A DNA stretch of 64,000 nt from assembly GCF_008704425.1 (NCBI RefSeq), contig NZ_CP023696.1, positions 4,628,501 through 4,692,500 on the forward strand, read 5' to 3'. Source of the stretch: Streptomyces fradiae ATCC 10745 = DSM 40063. Its GTDB lineage: Bacteria > Actinomycetota > Actinomycetes > Streptomycetales > Streptomycetaceae. Position numbers and translations under genes: made by a program. Numbering within the stretch: the stretch's first letter is position 1; the number at the start of each line of letters is the position of its first letter. Below the pieces are notes generated by a model that worked only from the letters and a program-made list of their open reading frames with translations, had not been told where the DNA came from and did not search any database. This document shows positions 16,284-23,926 of this stretch, piece after piece.

Positions 16284-17513
16284 ATGCAGCACGCCCCGGA
16301 CCCGGACTCGCGCGTGGCCCGCCACACCTCCACGGCTCCCGGTCCGGACCCGCGCCCGCCCGTCCCCGCCCCCGATCTCGACCTCGGCCAGGTGCGCGCC
16401 TTCACCGCCGTGGCGCGGCTGCGGCACTTCGGCCGGGCCGCCGGGGAGCTCGGCCTCACCCAGCAGGCGCTCTCCCGGCGCGTCGCCCGCCTGGAGTCCC
16501 GGCTCGGCGTCCGGCTGCTCGACCGGGGGGACGGCCGCGGCGTGCGGCTCACGGCGGCGGGGGAGCGGTTCCTCGGGCCCGCCCGGCAGACCCTGGAAGC
16601 CGGTACGGCCGCCGTGGCCGCCGCCCTGGCCGTGCCGGGCCCCCGCGTCCGCCTCGACGTGTGGGGGCATCTGTACGCGCCGCTGCGCACCCTCGCCGAC
16701 GTCCTGGCCGACGCCCCGGGCCTCGGCGTCGAGACCGGCACGGGCCGGGACCACGCGGCCGTCGCGCGGGCGCTGCGGCGCGGCGATGTGGACGCCGGGC
16801 TCGGCCGGGTACCGCTGGACGCGGCGGACCCTGCGGGGCCGCCCGCCCGCGCCGCGCTCTCCCACCGCGTCGTACGCCTCGAACCGGTCGACGCCGTCGT
16901 CAGCGCCGCCCACCCCCTCGCCGGCGCCGCCTGTCTGCGCCCCTCCGACCTGAGCGGAAGCGTCCTGCGCTGCCCGGCGGAGCCCGGACGGCTGGACTTC
17001 CTCACCCGGTTCGCGGACCGCTTCGGTGTCGAGCACCGCGTCGGCGGCCCCAACCTCGGGCCCGCGCCGTTCCTCGCCGCCGTCCGCGACGACCCGGAGT
17101 GCTTCACGCTGCTGCCGGCCGACGCCGTCCCCGACACGATCGCGGCCACCCCCGCCCCCGCCCGGACCCGGCCCCCGTTCCTTCCCCCGCCCCCGGCATC
17201 GGTCCCGCCCCCGGCATCGGTCCCGCCCCCGGCATCGGTCCCGCTCCCGGCCGCCCGGCCCGGCGGCGCCCCGACCGCCCGCACCGACCTCTCCGCTCCC
17301 GCCGTCCCCGGTACCGGCCTGCGCGTCATCCCGCTCGCGGACCCGACCCCGCTCTACGCCTGGTCGCTCGTGTGGTGCGGCGGGCCGGAGGGGACGCCCG
17401 CCTCGCGGGCGCTGCTCGACGCGTTCCAGCGCGCCGGGCGTGCCCGGCGCTGGCTGGAGTACCGGCCGGGGCGCGACTGGCTGCCGGAAGGTGGACTTTC
17501 GTCAGTGTTCTGA
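16284..17513 (+). CDS. LysR-family regulator with Pro-rich repeat insertion
   Basis: A 409-residue LysR regulator, longer than the usual 290-330. After a Pro-rich tail of about 30 residues the HTH head (about 32-92) reads LDLGQVRAFTAVARLRHFGR, then LTQQALSRRVARLESRLGVR. The effector domain is interrupted at about residues 290-345 by low-complexity Pro-rich sequence encoded by 18-bp tandem repeats (PPASV units), then resumes with LYAWSLVWCGGPEGTPASRA. The ATG at 16284 follows TATGGT by seven bases, consistent with leaderless transcription; in-frame upstream starts at 16272 and 16275 overlap that -10. It diverges from the hydrolase, its probable target. Confidence 0.85.
   Translation: MQHAPDPDSRVARHTSTAPGPDPRPPVPAPDLDLGQVRAFTAVARLRHFGRAAGELGLTQQALSRRVARLESRLGVRLLDRGDGRGVRLTAAGERFLGPARQTLEAGTAAVAAALAVPGPRVRLDVWGHLYAPLRTLADVLADAPGLGVETGTGRDHAAVARALRRGDVDAGLGRVPLDAADPAGPPARAALSHRVVRLEPVDAVVSAAHPLAGAACLRPSDLSGSVLRCPAEPGRLDFLTRFADRFGVEHRVGGPNLGPAPFLAAVRDDPECFTLLPADAVPDTIAATPAPARTRPPFLPPPPASVPPPASVPPPASVPLPAARPGGAPTARTDLSAPAVPGTGLRVIPLADPTPLYAWSLVWCGGPEGTPASRALLDAFQRAGRARRWLEYRPGRDWLPEGGLSSVF
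17188..17250. repeat. 18-bp tandem repeat inside the LysR coding region
   Basis: CCGGCATCGGTCCCGCCC is repeated about three times in frame, encoding PPASV-type units. It sits within the effector-binding domain of the LysR protein and accounts for much of its extra length. Confidence 0.85.
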
Positions 17514-17542
17514 CGCCCCGCGCCCCGCGTACGGTCGCCCGT

Positions 17543-18085
17543 ATGGAGAGCACAGGGGGGCGGGGCCCCGTCGTCTGGACCGCGTGGGCCCTGCCGGTGG
17601 CGGCGGCCGCGGGGGCGGCGCTGACCGTACGGAGCGACTGGTGGACGGTGCCGACGGCGGCGGCCGCCTTCCTGGCGGGCCGGCGGCCGGGCGGGACGCG
17701 GGCGGGCGCCCTCGCGCTGAGCGGCGCGGTCGCGGCGGGCGTCCTCGCGGTCCTGCTGATGCCGTCACTGCTGGTGCACGCCACGGTCTTCGTGGGCGCC
17801 CTGGTCGCCGGGGCGATGCTCCCGTGGTTCGCGGGCGCCCCCGTGACCGTGCGGCTCGTCCACGGCGAGGGCGGGACGGAGGTACGGGTGGTGAACGGCC
17901 CGCCGGCCCGCGACCGGCCGGGCGCCGCTCCCTCCGGCGGCGGCCGGGGGTTGGTGGGCCTGGACGAGCGGGTACGGCTCGCGGGCGGCACCTTCCGGCA
18001 CGGCCCGTACGACGGGGGCTTCGCCGTCACGGCGACGCTCCCGCACGGCCGGTGGAAGCATCGGGGCAAGCCGGGGCACTGCTAA
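17543..18085 (+). pseudogene. truncated NarL-type histidine kinase remnant (membrane part fused to ATPase tail)
   Basis: A 180-residue open frame. The N-terminal about 100 residues hold three or four membrane segments (for example WTAWALPVAAAAGAALTV and VHATVFVGALVAGAM). The rest resembles only the end of a HisKA_3-type kinase ATPase: GAPVTVRLVHGEGGTEVRVV, then GGGRGLVGLDERVRLAGG and DGGFAVTATLPHG. The same G-box arrangement is complete in the kinase at 56235-57350 (GGYGLVGLRERAELLGG). The phospho-accepting His segment and N-box are missing, as if an in-frame deletion joined the two ends. The start (ATG 17543) still has TACGGT seven bases upstream. No response regulator gene is adjacent. It could be a functional decoy or plain decay. 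Confidence 0.6.
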
Positions 18086-18685
18086 ATGAGACGGTGCATT
18101 GCTGGGCGAAACATGCGCCGTTCAGACTCCCCAACTGGGCCATTGAGGGCTTATCCCCGTATACGGGGTCGTCGTACAGCGACCACGCCGGGGCGCAATC
18201 TGCCAAGAACTACCGCGAAAGCGAACCAAACGCTCACTTAGGGTTCGGGACCAGCGCGGCGCACCTGAGCCCTCCGGGCGCGAGCCCCGCGACGGCGCCG
18301 CCACCCACCCTGAGCACGGCACCGCCCTCGCCACCCGAGCCGCCCACGTCTGCTTCCGAAAGCCCTTGGCCCATACCGCCGAACAACGAAGCGCCCACTC
18401 CCACCCCACCCCCGCCGATCCGCACCCCACCCCCGACGAAAGTCAGAGACCGCCCCGGCGACTCCCGTGCTCAGCTGCCGGACCCTGGATTAGGGCCGCG
18501 CACGACCCGCATCGAGCTTGGGCGGATGTGCCGTCGCATCCGAGCGCCGGGGCGCGCTCGGTGGTATGTCACCTCCACCAGCCCGTCCTCAACGGCATCT
18601 GATATGAGCGCTGCTCGTATGGAGTCGAGACATAAGGGGTTCCGGTCGTTTTTCGCAAAGTGGCTGATTTTATCCGTTACGGATC
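18086..18685. other. gene-poor stretch with lower GC
   Basis: About 600 bases with no gene I can support. Base composition drops, especially after 18600. Open frames on both strands are Pro/Thr or Gly rich and lack starts or domain motifs. It contains a perfect palindrome CCCCGTATACGGGG (18155-18168). It may hold decayed coding sequence between the kinase remnant and the secreted-protein module. Confidence 0.5.
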
Positions 18686-18713
18686 TTGTCGTGCTTAATG
18701 TGTGTCATACAAT
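18686..18713 (+). promoter_or_regulatory. sigma-70-like promoter of the secreted-protein module
   Basis: TTGTCG (18686-18691) and TACAAT (18708-18713) with 16-base spacing, in an unusually A+T-rich patch. Transcription would begin near 18720, about 30 bases ahead of the ATG at 18751. This is one of the best vegetative-type promoter matches in the window. Confidence 0.7.
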
Positions 18714-18750
18714 TCCGGGGAGTTCGATCTTCGGATAATGGGGGTATCTC

Positions 18751-19110
18751 ATGTCATTCGTGCGACGCACCACCCGCTGGGGTGTAGCCGCAGGTGCTGT
18801 CCTGGCCCTGGTTACGGCAGTGCCTGCGTGGGCGGGCTATAAATCGTATGAGGGGTCTGACTTCTCCGAAACGTACAACAGCGACCGCGGACTGCAGGCC
18901 TGTGATATGGAGGCCGATCAGAACGCGGTGGAGGGCCAGTATCAGCGGAACGGCAGCGATGCCATCCATCACCTGTGGGACAAAAACGGTGCGGGGCCCG
19001 ACAACTGTGCGTCCAGCGGTAGCGGCACCGCGCACATAATCAAGCACCGGACATGCGAGCAGCGTTTCGCCGCTCCGGACGTGTGCGGTGCGTGGGCGTG
19101 GCGTCCTTGA
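18751..19110 (+). CDS. small secreted four-cysteine protein of unknown function
   Basis: A 119-residue precursor. The signal peptide is clear: basic MSFVRRTTR, hydrophobic core, and AWA before Gly29. The mature part of about 91 residues is hydrophilic, with cysteines at 51, 86, 102 and 112 (likely two disulfides) and Trp-rich ends (HHLWDKNG, CGAWAWRP). Codon use is less GC-biased than in neighbours (for example AAA TCG TAT GAG), suggesting acquisition. It has its own promoter and is followed, after a hairpin, by an ABC ATPase and permease on the same strand. I do not recognise a known family; it is not an evident lactococcin-972 match. It could be an antimicrobial, a signal or an envelope-stress protein handled by the ABC system. 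Confidence 0.75.
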   Translation: MSFVRRTTRWGVAAGAVLALVTAVPAWAGYKSYEGSDFSETYNSDRGLQACDMEADQNAVEGQYQRNGSDAIHHLWDKNGAGPDNCASSGSGTAHIIKHRTCEQRFAAPDVCGAWAWRP

Positions 19111-19121
19111 CGATGTGAGTA

Positions 19122-19152
19122 CGGCGGGGTGTGCACCGTGCGCGCCCCGCCG
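19122..19152 (+). terminator. hairpin between secreted protein and ABC genes (possible attenuator)
   Basis: CGGCGGGG (19122-19129) pairs with CCCCGCCG (19145-19152) around a 15-base loop that itself contains GTGCAC, followed by GCGTTCTTCG. It lies 32 bases before the ATPase start, so it could let most transcripts stop after the small protein gene. Confidence 0.5.
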
Positions 19153-19183
19153 CGTTCTTCGCTGCTGCGGACAGGAGTCGTAC

Positions 19184-19843
19184 ATGGTGGTCGCCCGGCT
19201 GCGGGCCGTGTCCCACACGATCGCGGACCGTGTGTTGTTCGATCGGCTGAGCCTGGAGGTCGCGGCCGGTGAGTCGGTGGCGGTGATGGGGCCGAGCGGG
19301 ACCGGGAAGACCACGCTGCTGTCGGTCCTCCTCGGGCTGGTGCGGCCCGCGAGCGGTCTGGTGGAGGTCGCGGGCAGGGACCTCTCCTCCATGGGGGCAT
19401 CGGCCAGGGCCCGCCACCGCGCCGGCCATGTCGGCATGGTCTTCCAGTTCGGTGAGCTGCTGCCGGAGTTGTCGGCCATGGAGAACGTCATGCTCGCCGC
19501 GATGCTCGCCGGGAGGCGCCGTGGCCCCAGCCGCGACGACGCCCGAAAGCTGCTCGCCGCACTGGGCATCGAGGACGTGGGTGTGCCGGCCGGAGCCATG
19601 TCGGGCGGCGAGCGCCAGCGCGTGGCGATAGCCCGTGCCGTGATCAACCGGCCGCGGCTCGTCCTGGCGGACGAACCGACCGGCGCCCTGGACGCGGCCA
19701 ACCGCGACCACGTGGCCGAGCTGCTGCACGCGCTGCCCCGCCAGTGGTCGTGCGGGGTCGTGGTCGTCACCCATGACGAGAAGGTGGCGTGGGGCGCCGA
19801 CCGTGTGGTCGCGTTCGCCGGGGGCCGCCTTGAGGGGTCGTGA
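19184..19843 (+). CDS. ABC transporter ATP-binding protein (LolD/MacB type)
   Basis: A 219-residue ATPase. Walker A is GPSGTGKTT (about residues 35-43), the Q-loop lies in GMVFQFGELLPELSAMENV, the signature is MSGGERQRVAIARAVINRP, Walker B is LVLADEPTGALD, and the switch His is in VVVTHDE. The ENVMLAAMLAG helix after the Q-loop and the ADEPTGALD form are typical of the MacB/LolD/FtsE class, which powers FtsX-fold permeases rather than ordinary uptake. AGGAG is eight bases before the ATG at 19184. The stop overlaps the permease start (GTGA), so the two proteins are co-translated. Context links it to the upstream secreted protein. Confidence 0.9.
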   Translation: MVVARLRAVSHTIADRVLFDRLSLEVAAGESVAVMGPSGTGKTTLLSVLLGLVRPASGLVEVAGRDLSSMGASARARHRAGHVGMVFQFGELLPELSAMENVMLAAMLAGRRRGPSRDDARKLLAALGIEDVGVPAGAMSGGERQRVAIARAVINRPRLVLADEPTGALDAANRDHVAELLHALPRQWSCGVVVVTHDEKVAWGADRVVAFAGGRLEGS

Positions 19844-21981
19844 CCGCCCGCTCACTGCCACGGCAGCTCGTCACCATCGGGTCGGCCGCGTCGAGGGCGG
19901 GGAAGGGGCACCGGCTGCGCGTGACCGGGCTGCTGCTCGCCTCCTTGGTGTGGTGTCTGGCCGTCGGCGCGTGCGCCGTCGCCCACGCCACCGGACAGAC
20001 CGGTGACGACAGGGCCCTGGCGCGGGGCCCCCGCCTGACTGCCGTGCACCCCGGTGAGCCCCAGACCGCGTGGTGGAAGGAGCGGGCCGACACCGTGGCG
20101 GGGCTTCAGCACCGGGTGGTGTTCATCGAACCCGTCACCTCCCGCGCCCCTTTGCCGCCGGGCCTGGACCGGTGGCCCGCACCCGGCCAGGCCGTCCTGT
20201 CGCAGGCGCTCGCGGACGCGGGCGAAGCCGTCGTCGGCCGCTACGGAGCGGACGCCGGCCGTATCGGCCCGGAGGGGCTGGTGTGGCCCGGGGAGCGGTT
20301 CGCCTATGTACGGCCCGCCCCCGCACGGGCGGAGTGGTCGGAGGACGACCGGATCTCCGGCTTCGGCGGCGCCCACCGGGTGACCGACGACTGGGTGGTG
20401 GACCCGGACGGGTTCATGGTGGCCGTGGCGGCCTTCGCCGGGTTCCCGGCGGCCGTACTGATGGTGACCGCCGCGCGTACGGGGTCGCACGAGCGTGACG
20501 CCAGGACGCGCGTGGTGCACGCCCTGGGCGGGACGCGCCGCCACATGGTGCTGCTGTCGGCGGGCGAGGCCGCGGCGCCCGTGGCCGCGGGCGCGGCGGC
20601 GGCGAGCGCGGTGTTCGCGCTCGCTGCCCTGACCGATGTGACGGTGCCCCTGACCGGATGGACCGTGGAGGCCGCCATGGTCCGGTCGTGGCTCGGAGTG
20701 ATCCTGGCCGCCGTCTGGCTGGCCGCCCTGTCGGCCGCGGTGTGCGCCGTCGCCGTGACCCGCGCCGGTGACGGGCGGAGCGTACGGGCGCCGGTGGCCC
20801 GCAGGCCCCGCCGCCGGTGGCCGGTGCTGTGCGCGGTGGGGGTCGTCCTCGCGATGCCGATGGAGGTCGGGCCGCTCGCGCTCAATCAGCACACCAGCCT
20901 CCTGCAGTACGGGGTGGGCATCGGGCTGGCGCTCTGGTCCCTGCCCGGCGTGGTCGCGTGGATCACCACCTGGTGGGGGAGGCGCCTGGCGGACCGCGCC
21001 GGCACGCGGGCCGGACGCCTGGTCGCCGGGCGGTGGCTGGCCGCGTATCCGGGCGTGGTGATGCGGCTGGTGGCCGCCGTGGTGGTGGGTGTGGGGCTGG
21101 TCAGCCAGGTGCAGCTGTGGAGCAGCCGGGGAACGGCGGCCACCGTACACGCGCAGGCGGTGTTCGACCGGCTGGGTTCCCGTGTGCTCGTGGTGTCCGC
21201 ACGCAGCGCGGCCATGGAGGGACTGGGCGCCTTCACCGCGGAGTTGGGGGACTCGCGCGCGGTGTTCTCCCTGCACCCCGGCCCCTCGGGCGGTGTGGTG
21301 ATGACCGGCTCCTGTCAGGCGTGGCGCCTGCTGAGTGAGCCGTGCCCCGCGCGTGCGACGCCCTGGGGCGGTGCGGGCGGCGACGCCGGGCTGAAGGCGG
21401 TCGGCACCTGGGAGGCCGCGAACCGGCCCCTGCTGCTCGCACCGGGGGCGCCGGTGGCCCGCGGGGCCGTGGCACGGCTGGTGGTGGTCTCCCCGGCGAC
21501 GGACACCGACGCGGCGGGCGACGTCAAGCGGGCCGCGTACCGGCACCTGGGCATGGCCCCGTACACCGACGTGATCGCCGGAAGCCGGGTGGACGGCTCG
21601 CTGCGCCATGGCGTGATCACCCGGTGGACGCTGGTCCTGGGCGCGGCCGGTGTGGTCGCCCTGGCGCTCGCGGCGGCCGTGGCCGCGCTCGACGCGTTCG
21701 CCGCGGTGGCCGAACGCATGGTGCCCCTCAGCGTCCTGGCCGGGAACGGCACGCTGTTCCGGGCGACGGCGTGGTGGTACCTCACCGTGCCGTTCGCCCT
21801 GGCCGGGATGCTGGCGGTGGCCGTGGCCTCGGTGCTGGGCCACCCCATGGTGGCCCGAGGCGGCGCCGTGTGGTCCGGCGGGTTCACCTGGGGCGTCATG
21901 GCCGGTACGTGCGTGCTGGGCGCGGTGGTGGGCCGGGTGGGCGCGCGGCTGGTCGCGGTGCGGACGCGCGGCGGACTGTAG
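19840..21981 (+). CDS. FtsX-like ABC transporter permease
   Basis: A 713-residue membrane protein with about eight segments in two halves. Helix 1 (about residues 26-47) is followed by an extracytoplasmic domain of about 140 residues. Three helices follow (about 187-208, 243-265, 283-307), then a central group (about 328-375 and 405-428), a second extracytoplasmic domain (about 430-590) with a Cys pair (SCQAWRLLSEPC), and three C-terminal helices (about 597-620, 644-668 and 682-703). This duplicated layout with large outside domains fits type VII (MacB/FtsX/BceB-like) mechanotransmission transporters. GTG at 19840 overlaps the ATPase stop. It converges on sodN. Substrate unknown. Confidence 0.85.
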   Translation: MTARSLPRQLVTIGSAASRAGKGHRLRVTGLLLASLVWCLAVGACAVAHATGQTGDDRALARGPRLTAVHPGEPQTAWWKERADTVAGLQHRVVFIEPVTSRAPLPPGLDRWPAPGQAVLSQALADAGEAVVGRYGADAGRIGPEGLVWPGERFAYVRPAPARAEWSEDDRISGFGGAHRVTDDWVVDPDGFMVAVAAFAGFPAAVLMVTAARTGSHERDARTRVVHALGGTRRHMVLLSAGEAAAPVAAGAAAASAVFALAALTDVTVPLTGWTVEAAMVRSWLGVILAAVWLAALSAAVCAVAVTRAGDGRSVRAPVARRPRRRWPVLCAVGVVLAMPMEVGPLALNQHTSLLQYGVGIGLALWSLPGVVAWITTWWGRRLADRAGTRAGRLVAGRWLAAYPGVVMRLVAAVVVGVGLVSQVQLWSSRGTAATVHAQAVFDRLGSRVLVVSARSAAMEGLGAFTAELGDSRAVFSLHPGPSGGVVMTGSCQAWRLLSEPCPARATPWGGAGGDAGLKAVGTWEAANRPLLLAPGAPVARGAVARLVVVSPATDTDAAGDVKRAAYRHLGMAPYTDVIAGSRVDGSLRHGVITRWTLVLGAAGVVALALAAAVAALDAFAAVAERMVPLSVLAGNGTLFRATAWWYLTVPFALAGMLAVAVASVLGHPMVARGGAVWSGGFTWGVMAGTCVLGAVVGRVGARLVAVRTRGGL

Positions 21982-22147
21982 CCGCCGGGCGCCGCGGGGA
22001 CGCGCCCGAACGGGAGGAGGGGGCGCCGCCTCCCCGGACAAGCACCGCACCCGGCCGGCACGGGCGCTTGTGGGCGGCTCCGTGCGGACCGGGTGCGGGG
22101 CGGGACCGGGCGGTCGGGGAGACCGCGGTCGGGCTGATCGGTGGCGA

Positions 22148-22543
22148 TCAGGCCTTCTTGGTCTCCCAGAAGATCTTGTCGATCTCGGCGATGAGCTCCA
22201 GGGCCTTCTCACCGGTCTTCGGGTCGGTCGACGCCTTGGCGGCCGAGAGGGCCTTCAGGGTGTCGTTGACCAGCTGGTGGAGGTTCGGGTACTTCTCGAA
22301 GTGCGGGGGCTTGAAGTAGTCGCTCCACAGCACGGACACGTGGTGCTTCGCGAGCTCGGCGCGCTGCTCCTTGATGACCGTGGCGCGGGCCTGGAAGTGC
22401 GGGTCGTCGTTCGCGGCCATCTTCTCCTGGACGGCCTTGACCGACTCGGCCTCGATGCGGGCCTGGGCCGGGTCGTAGACACCGCACGGCAGGTCGCAGT
22501 GGGCGCTGACCTTCACCTTCGGGGCAAACAGGCGGGAGAGCAT
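22148..22543 (-). CDS. sodN: nickel superoxide dismutase precursor
   Basis: A 131-residue precursor of cytoplasmic Ni-SOD, which converts superoxide to peroxide and oxygen. The 14-residue propeptide MLSRLFAPKVKVSA is removed to expose the nickel hook HCDLPCGVYDP: His15, Cys16 and Cys20 of the precursor are the ligands (His1, Cys2 and Cys6 of the mature chain). The remaining four-helix sequence, including HHVSVLWSDYFKPPHFEKYP, matches the family, and the length is exactly typical. GAGGAAGG precedes the ATG, and TAATGT (complement of 22581-22586) is a plausible -10. In S. coelicolor nickel activates sodN and Nur controls the reciprocal sodF. The maturation peptidase gene sodX diverges from it. 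Confidence 0.97.
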   Translation of the reverse strand: MLSRLFAPKVKVSAHCDLPCGVYDPAQARIEAESVKAVQEKMAANDDPHFQARATVIKEQRAELAKHHVSVLWSDYFKPPHFEKYPNLHQLVNDTLKALSAAKASTDPKTGEKALELIAEIDKIFWETKKA

Positions 22544-22696
22544 GCAGCTGTCCTTCCTCGTGATCGTCTTCTCAGGTGGGACATTACTCGGTGAGTGGAC
22601 GGTTTTCGCGAGTGCCCCCTGGGGCTTAGGACAAAAGTCCGGGACGATCATGGGACTCGTGAAGGAACGCGCGGCGAGCCCGGCAGGTGGTGGACG

Positions 22697-23125
22697 GTGA
22701 CGACGGAACGAGGGCGAGGGCCCTTGCTGCCCTTCGGGGTCGCGGAGGTGACGGGCCCCTCCATGGTGCCCACGCTGCACCACGGCGACCGGCTGCTGGT
22801 GCACTACGGGGCGCCGCCGCGGCCGGGCGCGGTGGCCGTGCTGCGCCATCCGCTGCAGCAGGACCTGCTGATCGTGAAGCGGCTGGTGGAGCTGCGCGAC
22901 GGGGGGTGGTGGGTGCTCGGCGACAACCGGGCCGCCGAGGCGGTCGACAGCCGTTCCTTCGGGGCCGTCCCGGCCGAGCTGGTGCTGGGCCGGGTCCGGG
23001 CGCGCTACCGGGGCGTCCGGCCCGGACGTCAGCGGTCGGCGGGCGTCGTGCTGGCGTGGCTGTTCTCGGCGGTGCGGCCCGTGCCGGCGGAGCGCTCGGT
23101 CTCCTGGCGCTTGCGGGCCCGGTAG
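22697..23125 (+). CDS. sodX: nickel-SOD maturation peptidase (S26 family)
   Basis: A 142-residue S26-type signal-peptidase relative that cleaves the SodN propeptide. The catalytic Ser22 lies in EVTGPSMVPTL and the general-base Lys61 in LLIVKRLVE, with the downstream WWVLGDNRAAEAVDSRSFG box conserved. There is no strong membrane anchor, in keeping with a cytoplasmic substrate. GTG at 22697 follows AGGTGG and begins right before the conserved region. It diverges from sodN as expected. Its last 97 bases overlap the convergent CGNR gene, giving a basic C-terminal tail not needed for catalysis. Confidence 0.92.
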   Translation: MTTERGRGPLLPFGVAEVTGPSMVPTLHHGDRLLVHYGAPPRPGAVAVLRHPLQQDLLIVKRLVELRDGGWWVLGDNRAAEAVDSRSFGAVPAELVLGRVRARYRGVRPGRQRSAGVVLAWLFSAVRPVPAERSVSWRLRAR

Positions 23126-23658
23126 GCGGCGACGTTCGCGCGGGTGGCGCAGCGGTCGGAGCAGTACCGGCGGGAGCGGTTGGTCGAGGTGTCCAGGTAG
23201 GCGTTGCGGCACGGGGCCGCCTGGCACAGGCCGAGCCGGTCCGCGCCGAACTCCGTCAGGTGGAACGCCACGCCCATGGCGGCGATCGCGGCGTACCCGG
23301 CGGTGGCGTTCGACGGGTGCTCGGCCAGGTGCATGTGCCAGCGGGGGTGGCCCTCCTCGTCGAGCATGTCGTGGCCGGAGATCTGCGGGCTGACGGGGAA
23401 CTCCAGGAGGAGGGAGTTCAGGAGGTCCACCGCGCGGGCGTGGTCGCCCTCGTCGGCGGAGGTGAAGACGGCCCGCAGCCGTGCCCGCACCGCGCGGAAG
23501 CGGGTGACGTCGGCGTCGGTCGCCCGCCGCGCCATCTGGCTCGTCTCGCCGAAGAGGGCCCGTACCGCGTCGACGGACGTCAGGCAGTCCTTGCCGCGTG
23601 CCGGTTCCTCGGTGTTCACCAGGCGTACGGCGTAGTCCGAGTAGGAGGCCAGTTCCAC
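23029..23658 (-). CDS. CGNR zinc-finger (ABATE-domain) regulator
   Basis: A 209-residue protein. The N-terminal about 130 residues form the ABATE domain (VRLVNTEEPARGKDCL at the start). The C-terminal zinc finger shows CQAAPCRNAYLDTS, then RRYCSDRCATRANVAAYRAR, with four cysteines and the arginine-rich stretch typical of CGNR proteins, which are putative DNA-binding regulators. The end of the gene overlaps sodX by 97 bases in the opposite orientation. No target is obvious; neighbours are oxidative-stress genes and an amino-acid importer. Confidence 0.88.
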   Translation of the reverse strand: MELASYSDYAVRLVNTEEPARGKDCLTSVDAVRALFGETSQMARRATDADVTRFRAVRARLRAVFTSADEGDHARAVDLLNSLLLEFPVSPQISGHDMLDEEGHPRWHMHLAEHPSNATAGYAAIAAMGVAFHLTEFGADRLGLCQAAPCRNAYLDTSTNRSRRYCSDRCATRANVAAYRARKRQETERSAGTGRTAENSHASTTPADR

Positions 23659-23867
23659 TAGAAGTCCTTACCGGAGCGGTCTCGGGTTCGACGGGTCAAG
23701 TGTAAGGGATGCGTGGTGATATGGGGTGTTACTGGCGGGTTTGTCGCCAGGCTGCGGGAGGGGGCGGGGCGGTCGCCGGGCGGTGCGGTGGCGGGAGTGG
23801 GCGCGGGCCGGATCCCGGGCGGCGAGGCGGCGGGCGGGCGGCAGCCGGGGTGTTCCGGGCACGCGGC

Positions 23868-23904
23868 AGGGGCGGTACGGGTGCCGTGCACCCGTACCGC
23901 CCCT
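23868..23904. terminator. hairpin terminator of the amino-acid ABC operon
   Basis: Perfect 17-bp stem (23868-23884 with 23888-23904) and a 3-base CGT loop, 23 bases beyond the stop of the ATPase gene on the minus strand. Confidence 0.88.
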
Positions 23905-23926
23905 CTGCGTCCGGCACCCGGGCCGG

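Noticed and set aside
13901..18085. A 1394-codon open frame on the + strand spanning several genes
   Set aside because: It crosses two LysR genes and the antisense of the hydrolase and is Arg/Pro/Ala low complexity. Only its last 180 codons coincide with a supported open frame (17543-18085).
18122..18430. Possible 102-residue gene on the - strand in the lower-GC stretch
   Set aside because: No recognised motif, no ribosome site and no composition signal; a transposase remnant was considered but nothing in the sequence supports it.
18751..21981. Lactococcin-972-type bacteriocin locus
   Set aside because: The secreted precursor plus LolD-like ATPase plus large membrane protein looked similar, but the small protein lacks the family's typical sequence as I recall it and the permease looks FtsX-like with two outside domains. 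Left as unknown.
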